Made by a program: the position numbers and the translations under genes
The notes under the pieces: generated by a model
The model's database searches: none
What the model was told of the DNA's origin: nothing
The model's input: the letters and a program-made list of their open reading frames with translations, nothing else
Source of the DNA: Paracoccaceae bacterium
GTDB taxonomy: Bacteria; Pseudomonadota; Alphaproteobacteria; Rhodobacterales; Rhodobacteraceae
Assembly: GCA_026982255.1 (NCBI GenBank)
Contig: JALSHL010000087.1
Location: 1 to 24,434, forward strand
Reading direction: 5' to 3'
DNA length: 24,434 nt
Shown: positions 1 through 7,783 of the stretch, piece by piece
Layout: the number at the start of each line of letters is the position of its first letter
How positions within the stretch are numbered: the first letter of the stretch is position 1

Positions 1-928
1 CGAGGAGGACGGGCGCGGCTCCTATATCCTCAACTCGCGCGATCTGTGCATCATGCCGAAGCTGGACGACTATCTGCGCATCGGCGTCGACAGCCTGAAG
101 GTCGAGGGGCGCGGCAAATCTGAATACTATGTCGCCGTGGTGGCGCGGGCCTATCGCATGGCGATTGACGACTATTATGCCGATCCCGACAACTGGAACC
201 CGCGCAAATACCTGCGTGAACTCGATAGCGTCGGCAACCGCGGCTATACGCTGGCGTTTCACGAGGGGCGCCTGTCGAACTATGCGCATGATTATGAACA
301 CACGGCCAGTATGGCGCAGTGGGAATATGCCGGCGTGGTGCGCGAAGTGACAGAGGATGCCTTCCTGGTCGATGTGAAAAACAAGCTGGAGGCCGGCGAG
401 GTGCTGGACTTCGTCTCGCCCATCAGCCGCGAAACCGTGCTGCTGCGCGCCTATGATTTCGAGGTGGCCGATACCGGCGAACGCAAGGAGGTCATCCACG
501 GCGGCTCGCAAACCACCGTGCGCTTCCCCTTCAGCCTGTTCGACCACGAGGACATCGACGACCTGCGCGCCCGCTTCCCCGCCTTCACCGTGTTGCGCAA
601 GGAAAAGGCGCTGAGCGAGGAGCAGTGGAACCGGGTAAAATTCGACAAGCTGGTGCAGAATCTGGAAGCCGCCGACAAACGCGACGATGCGGCCTATGAA
701 AAACGCCGCGACGCGCTGGCGGAATCGATCGGCGAGGACAACCGCACCCGCCGTTTCAAGACCAACCGCGTCGGCACCGAGGGGTGCTGCGGCAAGGGCT
801 GCAACGGCTGCATGATTTTCTGGCAGGATGACGCCTATGCCCGCGCCCGCGAAATCCTGCTGAAACGCAAGCAGGGCGAGCAGCTAAGCAATGCCGAGGC
901 GAAGGAACTGAAACTGCCCGTGGAATAG
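1..928 (+). CDS. trhP: U32-family tRNA hydroxylation protein TrhP/YegQ, 3' part
   Basis: This is the C-terminal part of a U32 'peptidase'-family protein; the reading frame is open from base 2, so the gene starts outside the window. Characterised members (TrhP/YegQ) act with a prephenate- or O2-dependent partner to form 5-hydroxyuridine at the tRNA wobble position rather than cutting protein. Support comes from the conserved block SYILNSRDLCIMPKLDDY followed by GVDSLKVEGRGKSEYY, which matches the C-terminal half of YegQ. About 309 residues are visible. The tail is longer than in E. coli and carries a cysteine cluster, GCCGKGCNGC, at about 782-811, which could bind a metal or Fe-S cluster (inference). 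The gene is on the plus strand with 84 bp before the next gene. Family assignment is firm; the exact substrate is inferred. Confidence 0.8.
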   Translation, partial: EEDGRGSYILNSRDLCIMPKLDDYLRIGVDSLKVEGRGKSEYYVAVVARAYRMAIDDYYADPDNWNPRKYLRELDSVGNRGYTLAFHEGRLSNYAHDYEHTASMAQWEYAGVVREVTEDAFLVDVKNKLEAGEVLDFVSPISRETVLLRAYDFEVADTGERKEVIHGGSQTTVRFPFSLFDHEDIDDLRARFPAFTVLRKEKALSEEQWNRVKFDKLVQNLEAADKRDDAAYEKRRDALAESIGEDNRTRRFKTNRVGTEGCCGKGCNGCMIFWQDDAYARAREILLKRKQGEQLSNAEAKELKLPVE

Positions 929-1012
929 GCTTGTTGCTTTTTCAGCCGTTTTCGGGTTTTCTGTTCCCAACAAGGATAAAAATATCCGGGCAGTAAACCT
1001 TGAGGCAACAAA

Positions 1013-1582
1013 ATGCGTAAATACGCAGTTCTTTTCGTGCTTGTGCTAAGCTCCTGCGTCGGGACATCCCGTCCGCCGACCAATCAGGAAAACGCCTGCG
1101 CCATTCTGGAACAGCGCCCCGGCTGGCTGCGCGATATGCAGAAGGCACAACGGGACTGGGGTGTGCCGGTCGCGGTGCAAATGGCGACAATCTGGAAGGA
1201 ATCGAGCTTTCGCGGCAATGCAAAAACCCGCCGCACCTATTTCCTCGGCATCATTCCCACCGGCCGGATTTCCAGCGCCGAGGGTTATGCGCAGGCCATC
1301 GACGGAACCTGGGACTGGTACAAGAAAGAAACCGGAAACCGTCGTGCGAAACGCAGCGATTTCGGGGATTCGGTGGATTTCATAGGCTGGTATATGAACG
1401 GCTCCTACGAGAAACTCGGGATCGCGCGCAGTGATGCCTATAACCAGTATCTGGCCTATCATCAGGGTCAGGCGGGCTATCGCAACGGCTCCTATCGCGG
1501 CAAGGACTGGCTGCTGGGCGTCGCCCGCGAGGTGGAGGCCATGGCCCTGCGCTACGACATCCAGTTGCAGAGCTGCACCTAG
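1013..1582 (+). CDS. Lytic transglycosylase-like (SLT-domain) lipoprotein
   Basis: A 189-residue protein that starts with a short lipoprotein signal: MRK, a hydrophobic run, then LSSC with the lipidated Cys at residue 15. The mature part reads QMATIWKESSFRGNA around residues 56-70, with Glu63 at the position of the catalytic acid of soluble lytic transglycosylases. AEGYAQAIDGTWDWYK further on is the typical 'GLMQ/ATW' region of that fold, and YHQGQAGY a later motif. It should be anchored in a membrane facing the periplasm and cleave peptidoglycan. GAGG 9 bp upstream of the ATG is an acceptable ribosome-binding site. The upstream gap has a small GGATA-AAAA-TATCC hairpin at 974-987 but no convincing terminator. 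It is shorter than classical Slt enzymes, so activity is inferred. Confidence 0.75.
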   Translation: MRKYAVLFVLVLSSCVGTSRPPTNQENACAILEQRPGWLRDMQKAQRDWGVPVAVQMATIWKESSFRGNAKTRRTYFLGIIPTGRISSAEGYAQAIDGTWDWYKKETGNRRAKRSDFGDSVDFIGWYMNGSYEKLGIARSDAYNQYLAYHQGQAGYRNGSYRGKDWLLGVAREVEAMALRYDIQLQSCT

Positions 1583-1662
1583 GGCGTGCTTGTCAGAATA
1601 TCCACCGCCGGATAGAGTGTTCCTGTCAATATTCGGATTCACATATTTCAGGAGCGCAGATT

Positions 1663-1791
1663 ATGGCCATCAAAACACCCCCGACCAGCAAAGGCGAAAA
1701 ACCCCCGCGCAAGCCCAAGCCGCAAAAACCGCAAACCATCAGAAAAGGCGGCAAAAATATCATGGCGCAGGGCGGCGACGGCAGCATTTGA
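1663..1791 (+). CDS. Small basic hypothetical protein (42 aa)
   Basis: A short reading frame of 42 residues starting MAIKTPPTSKGEKPPRK. AGGAG at 1650-1654 lies 8 bp before the ATG, an ideal spacing, which is the main reason to believe it. The first 31 residues are dominated by Lys, Pro, Arg and Gln, with lysine the commonest; the end is glycine-rich. There is no signal peptide or membrane segment, and the chain is probably disordered. It sits 80 bp after the transglycosylase gene on the same strand and ends 39 bp from the convergent MFS gene. I do not recognise a family. Conservation with synonymous substitutions in related genomes would confirm it. Confidence 0.5.
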   Translation: MAIKTPPTSKGEKPPRKPKPQKPQTIRKGGKNIMAQGGDGSI

Positions 1792-1830
1792 GCGGCAAGG
1801 CCTTTCCTGTGCCATCGACAGCAAACAGGC

Positions 1831-3015
1831 TCAGTCCATCCGGTCCTCGCTGAACGCATAGATTGCCGAGCCGATCAGGATCAGGACCGCAAAGAACAGG
1901 AACAGCGTCTGGTAGGGCACGACGGGATCCGCGGCGGTGCTTGTGGCGGTATATATGCGGCCTGTGACCACCTGCAAAATCCCGACTCCGCCGATGCTGA
2001 ACAGGTTGAGCAGCGTCACCCCCCGCCCCGTCAGGTGAGGCGGAATGAAGCTGCGCCCGTGTGCCATCATCAGCGGGAAGGACAGGCCGAACAGGCCGAC
2101 ACCGAACAGCAGAATGGCCGAGGTCATCGGCGCGTTGTCGGTGAATATCCACAGGCCCAGCAGGCACAGCGCCCCCAGCAGATTGCCGCCCAGCACCACC
2201 CATTTGCGGGTGTGCAGCAGCCGGTCCAGCGGCCCGTAGGCCAGCGAGCCGATCATCATCGCCACCGCCATCCAGAAGGTGATCGCGCCGATGCCGCCCG
2301 CGTCCAGCCCGAAAACATCGCGCAGATACGGCCCCGCCCAGAGGCCGCGAATACCGGCGGCAGGGGCGTAGTTCACCAGCAGCAGCGGGAAAATCAGCCA
2401 GAGAGCGGGCATTTTCAGCAGGTCGAACAGGCTGCCCTTTTCCGCCCCGTCGGCGGTTTCGGCGCGCGGCGGGTTTTTCACGAACAGGGCCAATCCACCG
2501 GCCACGATCAGGGTCAGGAAAAACATCCCCCACAGGCTCTGCCGCCAGCCGAAGGATTCCACCACCCATGCCAGCGGCGCCGAACCGGCGAGGTTGCCCG
2601 CCGTGCCGATGCCCAGCACCAGACCGGCCAGCGTGCCGAAGACCGCCGGACGATAGAGCCGCGCGAAGATATAGAAGCTGGCCATCAGGACCGGCGCGCA
2701 GCCGATGCCGATCAGCGCCATCGCCGCCTGCACCCCTGCGGGCGATTGCGCCGTGGCAAACAGGGCCGAACCGCCGCCCCCGCCCAGCGCCAGCAGCACC
2801 GAGGCCGTCCAGCGCGGCCCGAACCGGTCCAGCGCCCAGCCGACCGGTATCTGCATGGCGGCAAAAAATCCGAACCACAGGCCCGAGGCCAGCGACAGAT
2901 CCGCCGCGCTCGCCCCCAGATCCGTGCCCAGCACCGGCGTCAGCACGGCAAGGAAAGCGCGGTAGAACTGGCTCAGCACATAGGCCAGCGTCAGGAATAT
3001 GAAACCGGTTCGCAC
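1831..3015 (-). CDS. MFS transporter
   Basis: A 394-residue major facilitator with about twelve hydrophobic segments. Segment 2 contains GFFAAMQIPVGWALDRFGPR (the MFS motif A region, G-x-x-x-D-R-x-G-x-R), which marks the family. The GTG start at 3015 is chosen because GGAGG (complement at 3022-3026) lies 6 bp upstream and overlaps the stop codon of znuB. An ATG farther upstream would put 16 extra residues inside znuB. The 10 bp gap and shared ribosome-binding region imply cotranscription and coupling with znuB. The substrate cannot be read from sequence. It is the last gene of the long minus-strand cluster, and no terminator is obvious between it and the convergent small gene ending at 1791. 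Confidence 0.85.
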   Translation of the reverse strand: MRTGFIFLTLAYVLSQFYRAFLAVLTPVLGTDLGASAADLSLASGLWFGFFAAMQIPVGWALDRFGPRWTASVLLALGGGGGSALFATAQSPAGVQAAMALIGIGCAPVLMASFYIFARLYRPAVFGTLAGLVLGIGTAGNLAGSAPLAWVVESFGWRQSLWGMFFLTLIVAGGLALFVKNPPRAETADGAEKGSLFDLLKMPALWLIFPLLLVNYAPAAGIRGLWAGPYLRDVFGLDAGGIGAITFWMAVAMMIGSLAYGPLDRLLHTRKWVVLGGNLLGALCLLGLWIFTDNAPMTSAILLFGVGLFGLSFPLMMAHGRSFIPPHLTGRGVTLLNLFSIGGVGILQVVTGRIYTATSTAADPVVPYQTLFLFFAVLILIGSAIYAFSEDRMD

Positions 3016-3025
3016 GGGGGACCTC

Positions 3026-3817
3026 CTATCGGCGCAGCAGTTGCGCAAGGTTGGTGATAACAAAACCGGCGCTGGCCATCATCACGATCGACGGCCCGGC
3101 GGGCGCGTCGCTGACCCAGCTGAACCACAGACCGGCCCCGACCGCGGCAATGCCGACAATTCCGGCGGTCACCACCATCTGTTCGGGCGTGCGCGACAGC
3201 GGCCGCGCGGCGGCGGCGGGCAGGATCAGCATGGCGGTGATCAGCAGCACACCGACCAGTTTCATCGCCAGCGCCACGAACATGGCCAGCGACAGGGTAA
3301 ACACCAGATGGTCCAGCAGTTTCGAGCCGCCCTCCGCCACCAGTAACTCGGGGCTGAGCGTGCCGTTCAGCAAGGCCCGCCAGCGCAGCACCATCACCAG
3401 CAGGATCGCCACGCTCCCGCCCGAGATCATGGCGATATCGACCCAGTTGACCGACAGGATATCCCCCAGCAGCGCCTGCATCAGATTGACCCGCACCCCC
3501 GGCAGCAGCGAGGCCACGACCAGCCCGATGGCCAGCGCGCTATGGGCGAACACCCCCAGAATGGTATCGACCGCATAGGTGCCGCGATAGGTGGCATAGG
3601 TCACCACCAGCGCCATCGCCCCCGCCAGTATCGCCACCCCGACGATCATCGGCAGCCCCAGCACCAGCCCGAGCGCAATACCCAGCAAACCGGCGTGGCC
3701 CGTTGCCTCGCCGAAAAACGCCATGCGCCGCCAGACCACCAGCGAACCGAGCGGCGCGGCGGCAATGGCGATCACAATTCCGGCGATCAGGGCGCGCAGC
3801 AGGAAATCGTCAATCAT
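3026..3817 (-). CDS. znuB: Zinc ABC transporter permease ZnuB
   Basis: A 263-residue inner-membrane permease of the ABC-3 metal family with about eight hydrophobic segments. GSLVVWRRMAFFGEATGHAG near the N-terminus and GVFAHSALAIGLV in the middle are typical of ZnuB/MntB permeases. The ATG at 3817 is preferred over an upstream in-frame ATG because it overlaps the znuC stop by 8 bp, a translational-coupling arrangement, and gives the usual N-terminus MIDDFLLRAL. With ZnuC it should form the membrane part of a high-affinity zinc importer. No periplasmic znuA and no zur regulator lie in the window, so the binding protein must be encoded elsewhere. Zinc rather than manganese is inferred from the ZnuC partner. 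Confidence 0.88.
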   Translation of the reverse strand: MIDDFLLRALIAGIVIAIAAAPLGSLVVWRRMAFFGEATGHAGLLGIALGLVLGLPMIVGVAILAGAMALVVTYATYRGTYAVDTILGVFAHSALAIGLVVASLLPGVRVNLMQALLGDILSVNWVDIAMISGGSVAILLVMVLRWRALLNGTLSPELLVAEGGSKLLDHLVFTLSLAMFVALAMKLVGVLLITAMLILPAAAARPLSRTPEQMVVTAGIVGIAAVGAGLWFSWVSDAPAGPSIVMMASAGFVITNLAQLLRR

Positions 3818-4541
3818 GGCGATGATCCCCGTGTTCGTGCGAATGGTCGTGCCGGTGCTGATAGGGGGCGAGCGCGGCACGGGCGCCGAACATCTCGATA
3901 TAGGCCGGATCGGCGGAAACGCTGGACGGCACGCCGGAACAACACACATGCCCGTTCAGGCAGATCACCCGGTCGGATTCCGCCATGACCACATGCAGAT
4001 CATGGCTGACCATCAGCACCGCCGCGCCGGTTTCGTGGCGCACCTGCGCCAGCAGCTGATAGAACCGTTCCTCGGCCGGCTGGTCCAGCCCCTGCGTCGG
4101 CTCGTCAAGGATCAGCAGTTCGGGCTTGCGCAGCAGGGCACGGGCCAGCAACACCCGTTGCAGCTCCCCGCCCGACAGGTCGGCCATCTGCTTGTCGCGC
4201 AGGGGCAGGATGCCGGTCTGTTCCAGCACCTTCGCCCGCGCACCCTTTTTCAACCCGCCCGCCAGCGACAGAAAACGCGAGACCGGCAGCGGCAGAGTTT
4301 TTTCCAGATGCAGCTTTTGCGGGGTATAGCCGATGCGCAGCCCGTCGCGTTTGCGGATGGTTCCGGCGCTGTGCGGCACCGCGCCGATGATCGCCTTCAG
4401 CAGGGTGGATTTTCCGGCGCCGTTCGGGCCGACGATGGTGACAATCTCGCCCTCGCAAACCTCCAGCGCCACGTCGTGCAGCAGGCGTTTCGCGCCGGCG
4501 CGCACCGCGAGGTTCTCGACTGTCAGTAACGGCTCGGCCAT
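3810..4541 (-). CDS. znuC: Zinc ABC transporter ATP-binding protein ZnuC
   Basis: A 243-residue ABC ATPase: Walker A GPNGAGKST at 38-46, Q-loop in GYTPQKLHLEKTLPL at 71-85, signature LSGGE at 122-126, Walker B LILDEP at 143-148, and the switch His in VSHDLHVVMA. NGHVCCSGVP and the EMFG stretch match E. coli ZnuC closely, setting it apart from generic ABC ATPases. The C-terminus, residues 228-243, is an H-x-H-rich tail with seven histidines that probably binds Zn2+ (inference). The ATG at 4541 lies 9 bp after the stop of the AhpD-like gene, with a GGGGA-type ribosome-binding site overlapping that stop. The 3' end overlaps znuB by 8 bp. Confidence 0.92.
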   Translation of the reverse strand: MAEPLLTVENLAVRAGAKRLLHDVALEVCEGEIVTIVGPNGAGKSTLLKAIIGAVPHSAGTIRKRDGLRIGYTPQKLHLEKTLPLPVSRFLSLAGGLKKGARAKVLEQTGILPLRDKQMADLSGGELQRVLLARALLRKPELLILDEPTQGLDQPAEERFYQLLAQVRHETGAAVLMVSHDLHVVMAESDRVICLNGHVCCSGVPSSVSADPAYIEMFGARAALAPYQHRHDHSHEHGDHRHD

Positions 4542-4550
4542 GCAAATCCC

Positions 4551-5117
4551 CTATCGCGCCTGTGCGTGATACTCCGGGTTCGGCATCATCGCAATGGCCG
4601 AAGCCATGCGGTTGGTCATGTTGAAGAAACCCGCCACCGCCGCGATGTCCCAGATGTCGCGCTCGGAAAACCCCGCGTCGCGAAGCTTCTGCCGGTCGGC
4701 CTCCCCGATGCGGTAGCTGGCCTCGGTCATCAGCACGGCGAAATCCAGCATGGCCCGCTCGCGCGGGGTCAGGTCGGCCATGCGGTAGTTCATCACCAGC
4801 GCCTCGCCCAGTTCGGGGCGGCCGGACAGCTCGCGCACCGCCGCGCCGTGGGCGACGAGGCAATAGAAACAGCGGTTGACCGAGGAAACCGCCACCGCGA
4901 TCATCTCGCGTTCCAGTTTCGACAGGCCGGACTCCGCCAGCATCAGATCGTTATACATGCCGGAAAAGGCGTTCAGCTTTTCGATATCGAAGGCATAGGC
5001 ACGCAGCACATTCGGCACGAGGCCGAGCTTTTCCTCGCAGATGCGGAAAAACTTCGCGGTGCCTTCGGGCAAGGGATCGACCTGCGGCAGGTCGAGGGCG
5101 GTGGGAAGATCACTCAT
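4551..5117 (-). CDS. Peroxidase-related AhpD/CMD-fold protein
   Basis: A 188-residue protein of the carboxymuconolactone decarboxylase/AhpD superfamily, 'uncharacterised peroxidase-related enzyme' type. The redox motif is C83-F-Y-C86-L-V-A-H90, preceded by a conserved acidic/hydrophobic helix (KLEREMIAVAVSSVNR). This CxxCxxxH layout supports peroxide or alkylhydroperoxide reduction in AhpD relatives; the natural reductant is not visible. The ATG at 5117 gives a 4 bp ATGA overlap with the acetyltransferase stop and has AAGGAG upstream; a longer frame would run inside that gene. It precedes znuC by 9 bp, so zinc uptake and thiol redox functions are cotranscribed, a loose but plausible stress link. 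Confidence 0.82.
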   Translation of the reverse strand: MSDLPTALDLPQVDPLPEGTAKFFRICEEKLGLVPNVLRAYAFDIEKLNAFSGMYNDLMLAESGLSKLEREMIAVAVSSVNRCFYCLVAHGAAVRELSGRPELGEALVMNYRMADLTPRERAMLDFAVLMTEASYRIGEADRQKLRDAGFSERDIWDIAAVAGFFNMTNRMASAIAMMPNPEYHAQAR

Positions 5118-5839
5118 GACGGCTCCTTCTTGCGGTAATGATAGCGGCCAGCCTCGCGCATCCCGAGCTTGCGGTAAAGGGCGCACGCTGCGTCATTGGC
5201 CTGTGTCACCACCAGCGCGAAGGTGTCGGCCCCGTGGCGCTGCGCCCATGCCGCACCCGCGCCGATCATCTGCACGGCCAGCCCCCTGCGGCGCATCGCC
5301 GGCCGGATTTCCAGCGCGTGCAGCATGGCAACGGGGCCGTCGGTGCCGACAAAGGCCGCACCGGCGGGCTGGTCGTCGATACGGCCCAGAAAACAGGCCC
5401 TGGGGTCCGGCGCGCGGCGCATCACATCCAGCCGACCCGCCCCGATGCCGCCCTCCGCCCAGATTTCGGCCATCGCTGCCAGCGGCTCCGGCGCGTCAAT
5501 GGCCACCAGTCCTTGCGGGTCGAAACGGGCCAGATCCGCCACGGGGGCGGTGAACAGCACCACGGGATCCTTGACGAAATAGCCGCGCGCCGCCAGCGCC
5601 GCGTCCAGCACATCGTCACCGGCGCGGATCATGAACAGCAACGGCTGGCCCATGGCCTGCATGGCGGCCTCGGCGGCGTCTATGTCCGCGTCGGTGAAAT
5701 CCCCATGGCGGAGCGAGGCCGCCGAGACCCGCTGCCCGCCCCCTGCGCCACGGCGCAGGGTGAAGGGGCCGCTCTCGCCATATCCGGCGGCGGGCCATGT
5801 GGTGTCGATCGCCTGATACAGCCGTGCGGGGTCGTTCAT
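5114..5839 (-). CDS. GNAT-family N-acetyltransferase
   Basis: About 241 residues with a C-terminal GNAT domain. ALEIRPAMRRRGLAVQMIGA contains the acetyl-CoA pyrophosphate-binding R-x-x-x-R-R-G loop, and NDAACALYRKLGMREAGRYHYR is the typical last strand-helix unit. The N-terminal ~120 residues resemble the degenerate first half of double-GNAT proteins. The ATG at 5839 forms an ATGA overlap with the oxidoreductase stop; an in-frame ATG at 5848 is also possible and adds three residues. The 3' end overlaps the AhpD-like gene by 4 bp. The acceptor substrate is unknown, and its place among catabolic genes does not settle it. Confidence 0.82.
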   Translation of the reverse strand: MNDPARLYQAIDTTWPAAGYGESGPFTLRRGAGGGQRVSAASLRHGDFTDADIDAAEAAMQAMGQPLLFMIRAGDDVLDAALAARGYFVKDPVVLFTAPVADLARFDPQGLVAIDAPEPLAAMAEIWAEGGIGAGRLDVMRRAPDPRACFLGRIDDQPAGAAFVGTDGPVAMLHALEIRPAMRRRGLAVQMIGAGAAWAQRHGADTFALVVTQANDAACALYRKLGMREAGRYHYRKKEPS

Positions 5840-6984
5840 ATGACGCATCTTTCGGTCAGGGGTGTTCCGGTGACGATACGGTCATACCCCAGCGGTGCAA
5901 GGTCAAGGCTGCGATAGCCGCCAAACACGATCCACTCCGCCAGCGCCCGCCCGACGGCGGGGGCCTGTTGCAACCCGTGGCCGGAAAACCCGTTGGCGAA
6001 CAGGAAATTCCCGACCTCTGGGTGCGGGCCGATCACCGCGTTCCGGTCCAGCGTGTTATAGGCATAGTGTCCGGCCCAGAAACGCATGACCTTCAGCGCC
6101 TCGAAATTCTTCGAGCGTGCGGCAAGGGCGGGCCAGATGATTTCCTCGAACTCGCTATGGCGGGGATCGAAATCCTCCGCTGCCACGGCGGGATCGTCGG
6201 GCGGGGTGCAGCCGGTCAGGAACTGCCGCCCCTCGGGGCGGACCCAGACGCCGGTGGGGTCGATCATCAGCGGCAGGGGGCCGTCGGGCGGCGTGGCACA
6301 ATCGAACAGGAAATTGGTGCGTTTGCGCCGCTCCACCGGAATATCAATGCCCGCCATACGCGCGACAGCGGCAGCAGCCGGACCGGCGGCGTTGACGAAA
6401 ACCCCGCAGGCGATGCTCTGACCCGAGGCCAGTTGCACCGACACAACCCTGCCGCCCGCAACGCGCAGCCCCGTCACCGTATCGTGCAGGCGGGTGGCCC
6501 CGGCACGGCGAAAGCCCTGCAACAGGCCCATGTTGTCAAACCAGCCCTCGCCGGACAGGCCCAGCGCGGCAAGGGTGATATCCGCCGTTTCCAGATGCGG
6601 AAAACGCGCCGCCAGCGCCGGAGGGTCCAGCAGTTCCACATCGGCCCCCGCGCCCGATTGCACCGCATGGTTGGCGCGCAACACATCCGCCCCCGCGCCG
6701 GTGTTCGCCAGATAGAGATAGCCGTTTTCGTGGAAACCGGACTCCAGCCCCCAGCGGTCGGACATGCCACGAATGAAATCGACCCCGAAACGGCTGATCG
6801 CGACGTTGAGCGGGTCGGAAAACTGTTGCCGGATACCGCTGGCCGACAGGGCGGTGGAAGCCTGCGCGAAGGTCGGGTCGCGCTCGATCACCGTGACCGT
6901 GCCGTCGAAGCCCGCCTCGCGCAGGAACCACGCCACGGCGCTGCCGATGATGGCACCACCGCAGATAACAACGTCAGCTTTCAT
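5836..6984 (-). CDS. FAD-dependent amine/amino-acid oxidase (DAO, FOXRED1-like)
   Basis: A 382-residue DAO-family flavoprotein. The N-terminal dinucleotide-binding motif is VVICGGAIIGSAVAWFL (residues 5-21), a GGAxxG variant common in this subgroup, followed by the acidic end of strand 2, VIERD. The C-terminal FAD/substrate region GNFLFANGFSGHGLQQAPAV is characteristic of the FOXRED1, sarcosine and dimethylglycine oxidase branch. It probably oxidises a secondary or primary amine, or an N-substituted amino acid, releasing H2O2 or passing electrons on; the substrate is not determinable here. It overlaps the SDR gene by 11 bp and the GNAT gene by 4 bp, so it lies in the same transcript as the TPP enzyme. 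Confidence 0.85.
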   Translation of the reverse strand: MKADVVICGGAIIGSAVAWFLREAGFDGTVTVIERDPTFAQASTALSASGIRQQFSDPLNVAISRFGVDFIRGMSDRWGLESGFHENGYLYLANTGAGADVLRANHAVQSGAGADVELLDPPALAARFPHLETADITLAALGLSGEGWFDNMGLLQGFRRAGATRLHDTVTGLRVAGGRVVSVQLASGQSIACGVFVNAAGPAAAAVARMAGIDIPVERRKRTNFLFDCATPPDGPLPLMIDPTGVWVRPEGRQFLTGCTPPDDPAVAAEDFDPRHSEFEEIIWPALAARSKNFEALKVMRFWAGHYAYNTLDRNAVIGPHPEVGNFLFANGFSGHGLQQAPAVGRALAEWIVFGGYRSLDLAPLGYDRIVTGTPLTERCVI

Positions 6985-7783
6985 CTTCGGGATGCGGATA
7001 GTTGGAGAACCAGCCCCCCACCACCCGCGCCACGCGCTCGTTCGGGTCGTCGCGTCCGGTGCGGGCCAGAATATCGGCGGCGTAACCGTCGGCGCTGTCC
7101 AGCGGCCGGTAACCGATATGCCCCGCCCCCGCGTTCGACACCGCCGCCCGCGCGTTGTCCGAGGTGCCGTAGATCACCGAAAACCCCACGCGCGGCGCGG
7201 TCAGCGAGGCCTCGACCAGCCGCACCATGTCGCCGAAGGACAGCCAGCTCCAGAGCATCCGCCGGTCGGCCGGTTCGGGGAAACAGGAACAGATGCGCAG
7301 GTTGACCGACTCCACCCCCCATTTGTCCCAGTAGAGGGAACCGAGATCCTCGATGAAACATTTGGTCATGCCATAGAATGTGTCGGGGCGGTGGCGGCCA
7401 TGCACGCCCGGCACGGTCTCGACCTCCGCCATGCCGACCGCGTGGATGGAGGAGGCATAGACCACCCGTTTCACCCCGTGCCGCCGCGCGCCTTCATACA
7501 TGTGATAGGCGGCGGGAATGGTATCTGTCATGATCTCGTCAAAGCTCTGTTCGCGCGGCACACCGGCGAAATGCAGGATCACATCCACGTCTTTGGTCAG
7601 GGCGATGGCGGCCTCCTTGTCGGACAGGTCGCAGATGACCAGTTCCTCGCCCTCGGCGGCTTCGCCCATGTCCACACGGTCCACAAGGCGCATGTGTTTC
7701 GTCAGGTGCTTCAGGCCGCGGCGCAACTCGGTGCCGAGGCTGCCGGCCGCGCCGGTGATCAGGATACGGTTGAATTCGGTCAT
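6974..7783 (-). CDS. Uronate dehydrogenase-like NAD-dependent SDR
   Basis: A 269-residue extended short-chain dehydrogenase/epimerase. The nucleotide-binding motif GAAGSLG is at 11-17, CDL ends the adenine pocket strand, the catalytic pair Y137-x-x-x-K141 lies in FYGMTKCF, and Ser111/112 precede it in YASSIH. The stretch LRICSCFPEPADRRMLWSWLS closely follows bacterial uronate dehydrogenase (Udh), which oxidises glucuronate or galacturonate to the aldaro-lactone with NAD+. No other uronate genes are nearby, so a related sugar acid or polyol is possible. The ATG overlaps the TPP-enzyme stop as ATGA, with AAGGAAA upstream. Family firm, substrate moderate. Confidence 0.8.
   Translation of the reverse strand: MTEFNRILITGAAGSLGTELRRGLKHLTKHMRLVDRVDMGEAAEGEELVICDLSDKEAAIALTKDVDVILHFAGVPREQSFDEIMTDTIPAAYHMYEGARRHGVKRVVYASSIHAVGMAEVETVPGVHGRHRPDTFYGMTKCFIEDLGSLYWDKWGVESVNLRICSCFPEPADRRMLWSWLSFGDMVRLVEASLTAPRVGFSVIYGTSDNARAAVSNAGAGHIGYRPLDSADGYAADILARTGRDDPNERVARVVGGWFSNYPHPEDES

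Noticed and set aside
1579..1588. CTAGGGCGT after the transglycosylase stop, identical to the outer end of the element at 23933
   Set aside because: The match stops after nine bases and no inverted partner exists nearby, so it is probably coincidence with a TAG stop.
1831..3063. Long plus-strand and alternate-frame open frames over the MFS, deaminase, TPP and ABC genes
   Set aside because: GC-rich third positions leave antisense frames open; their translations are Arg/Gln/His-rich and lack family motifs, while the minus-strand frames show clear domains.
6974..7783. Placing the SDR in a uronate catabolic operon
   Set aside because: The protein resembles uronate dehydrogenase, but no uronate transporter, aldarolactone isomerase or dehydratase is nearby.
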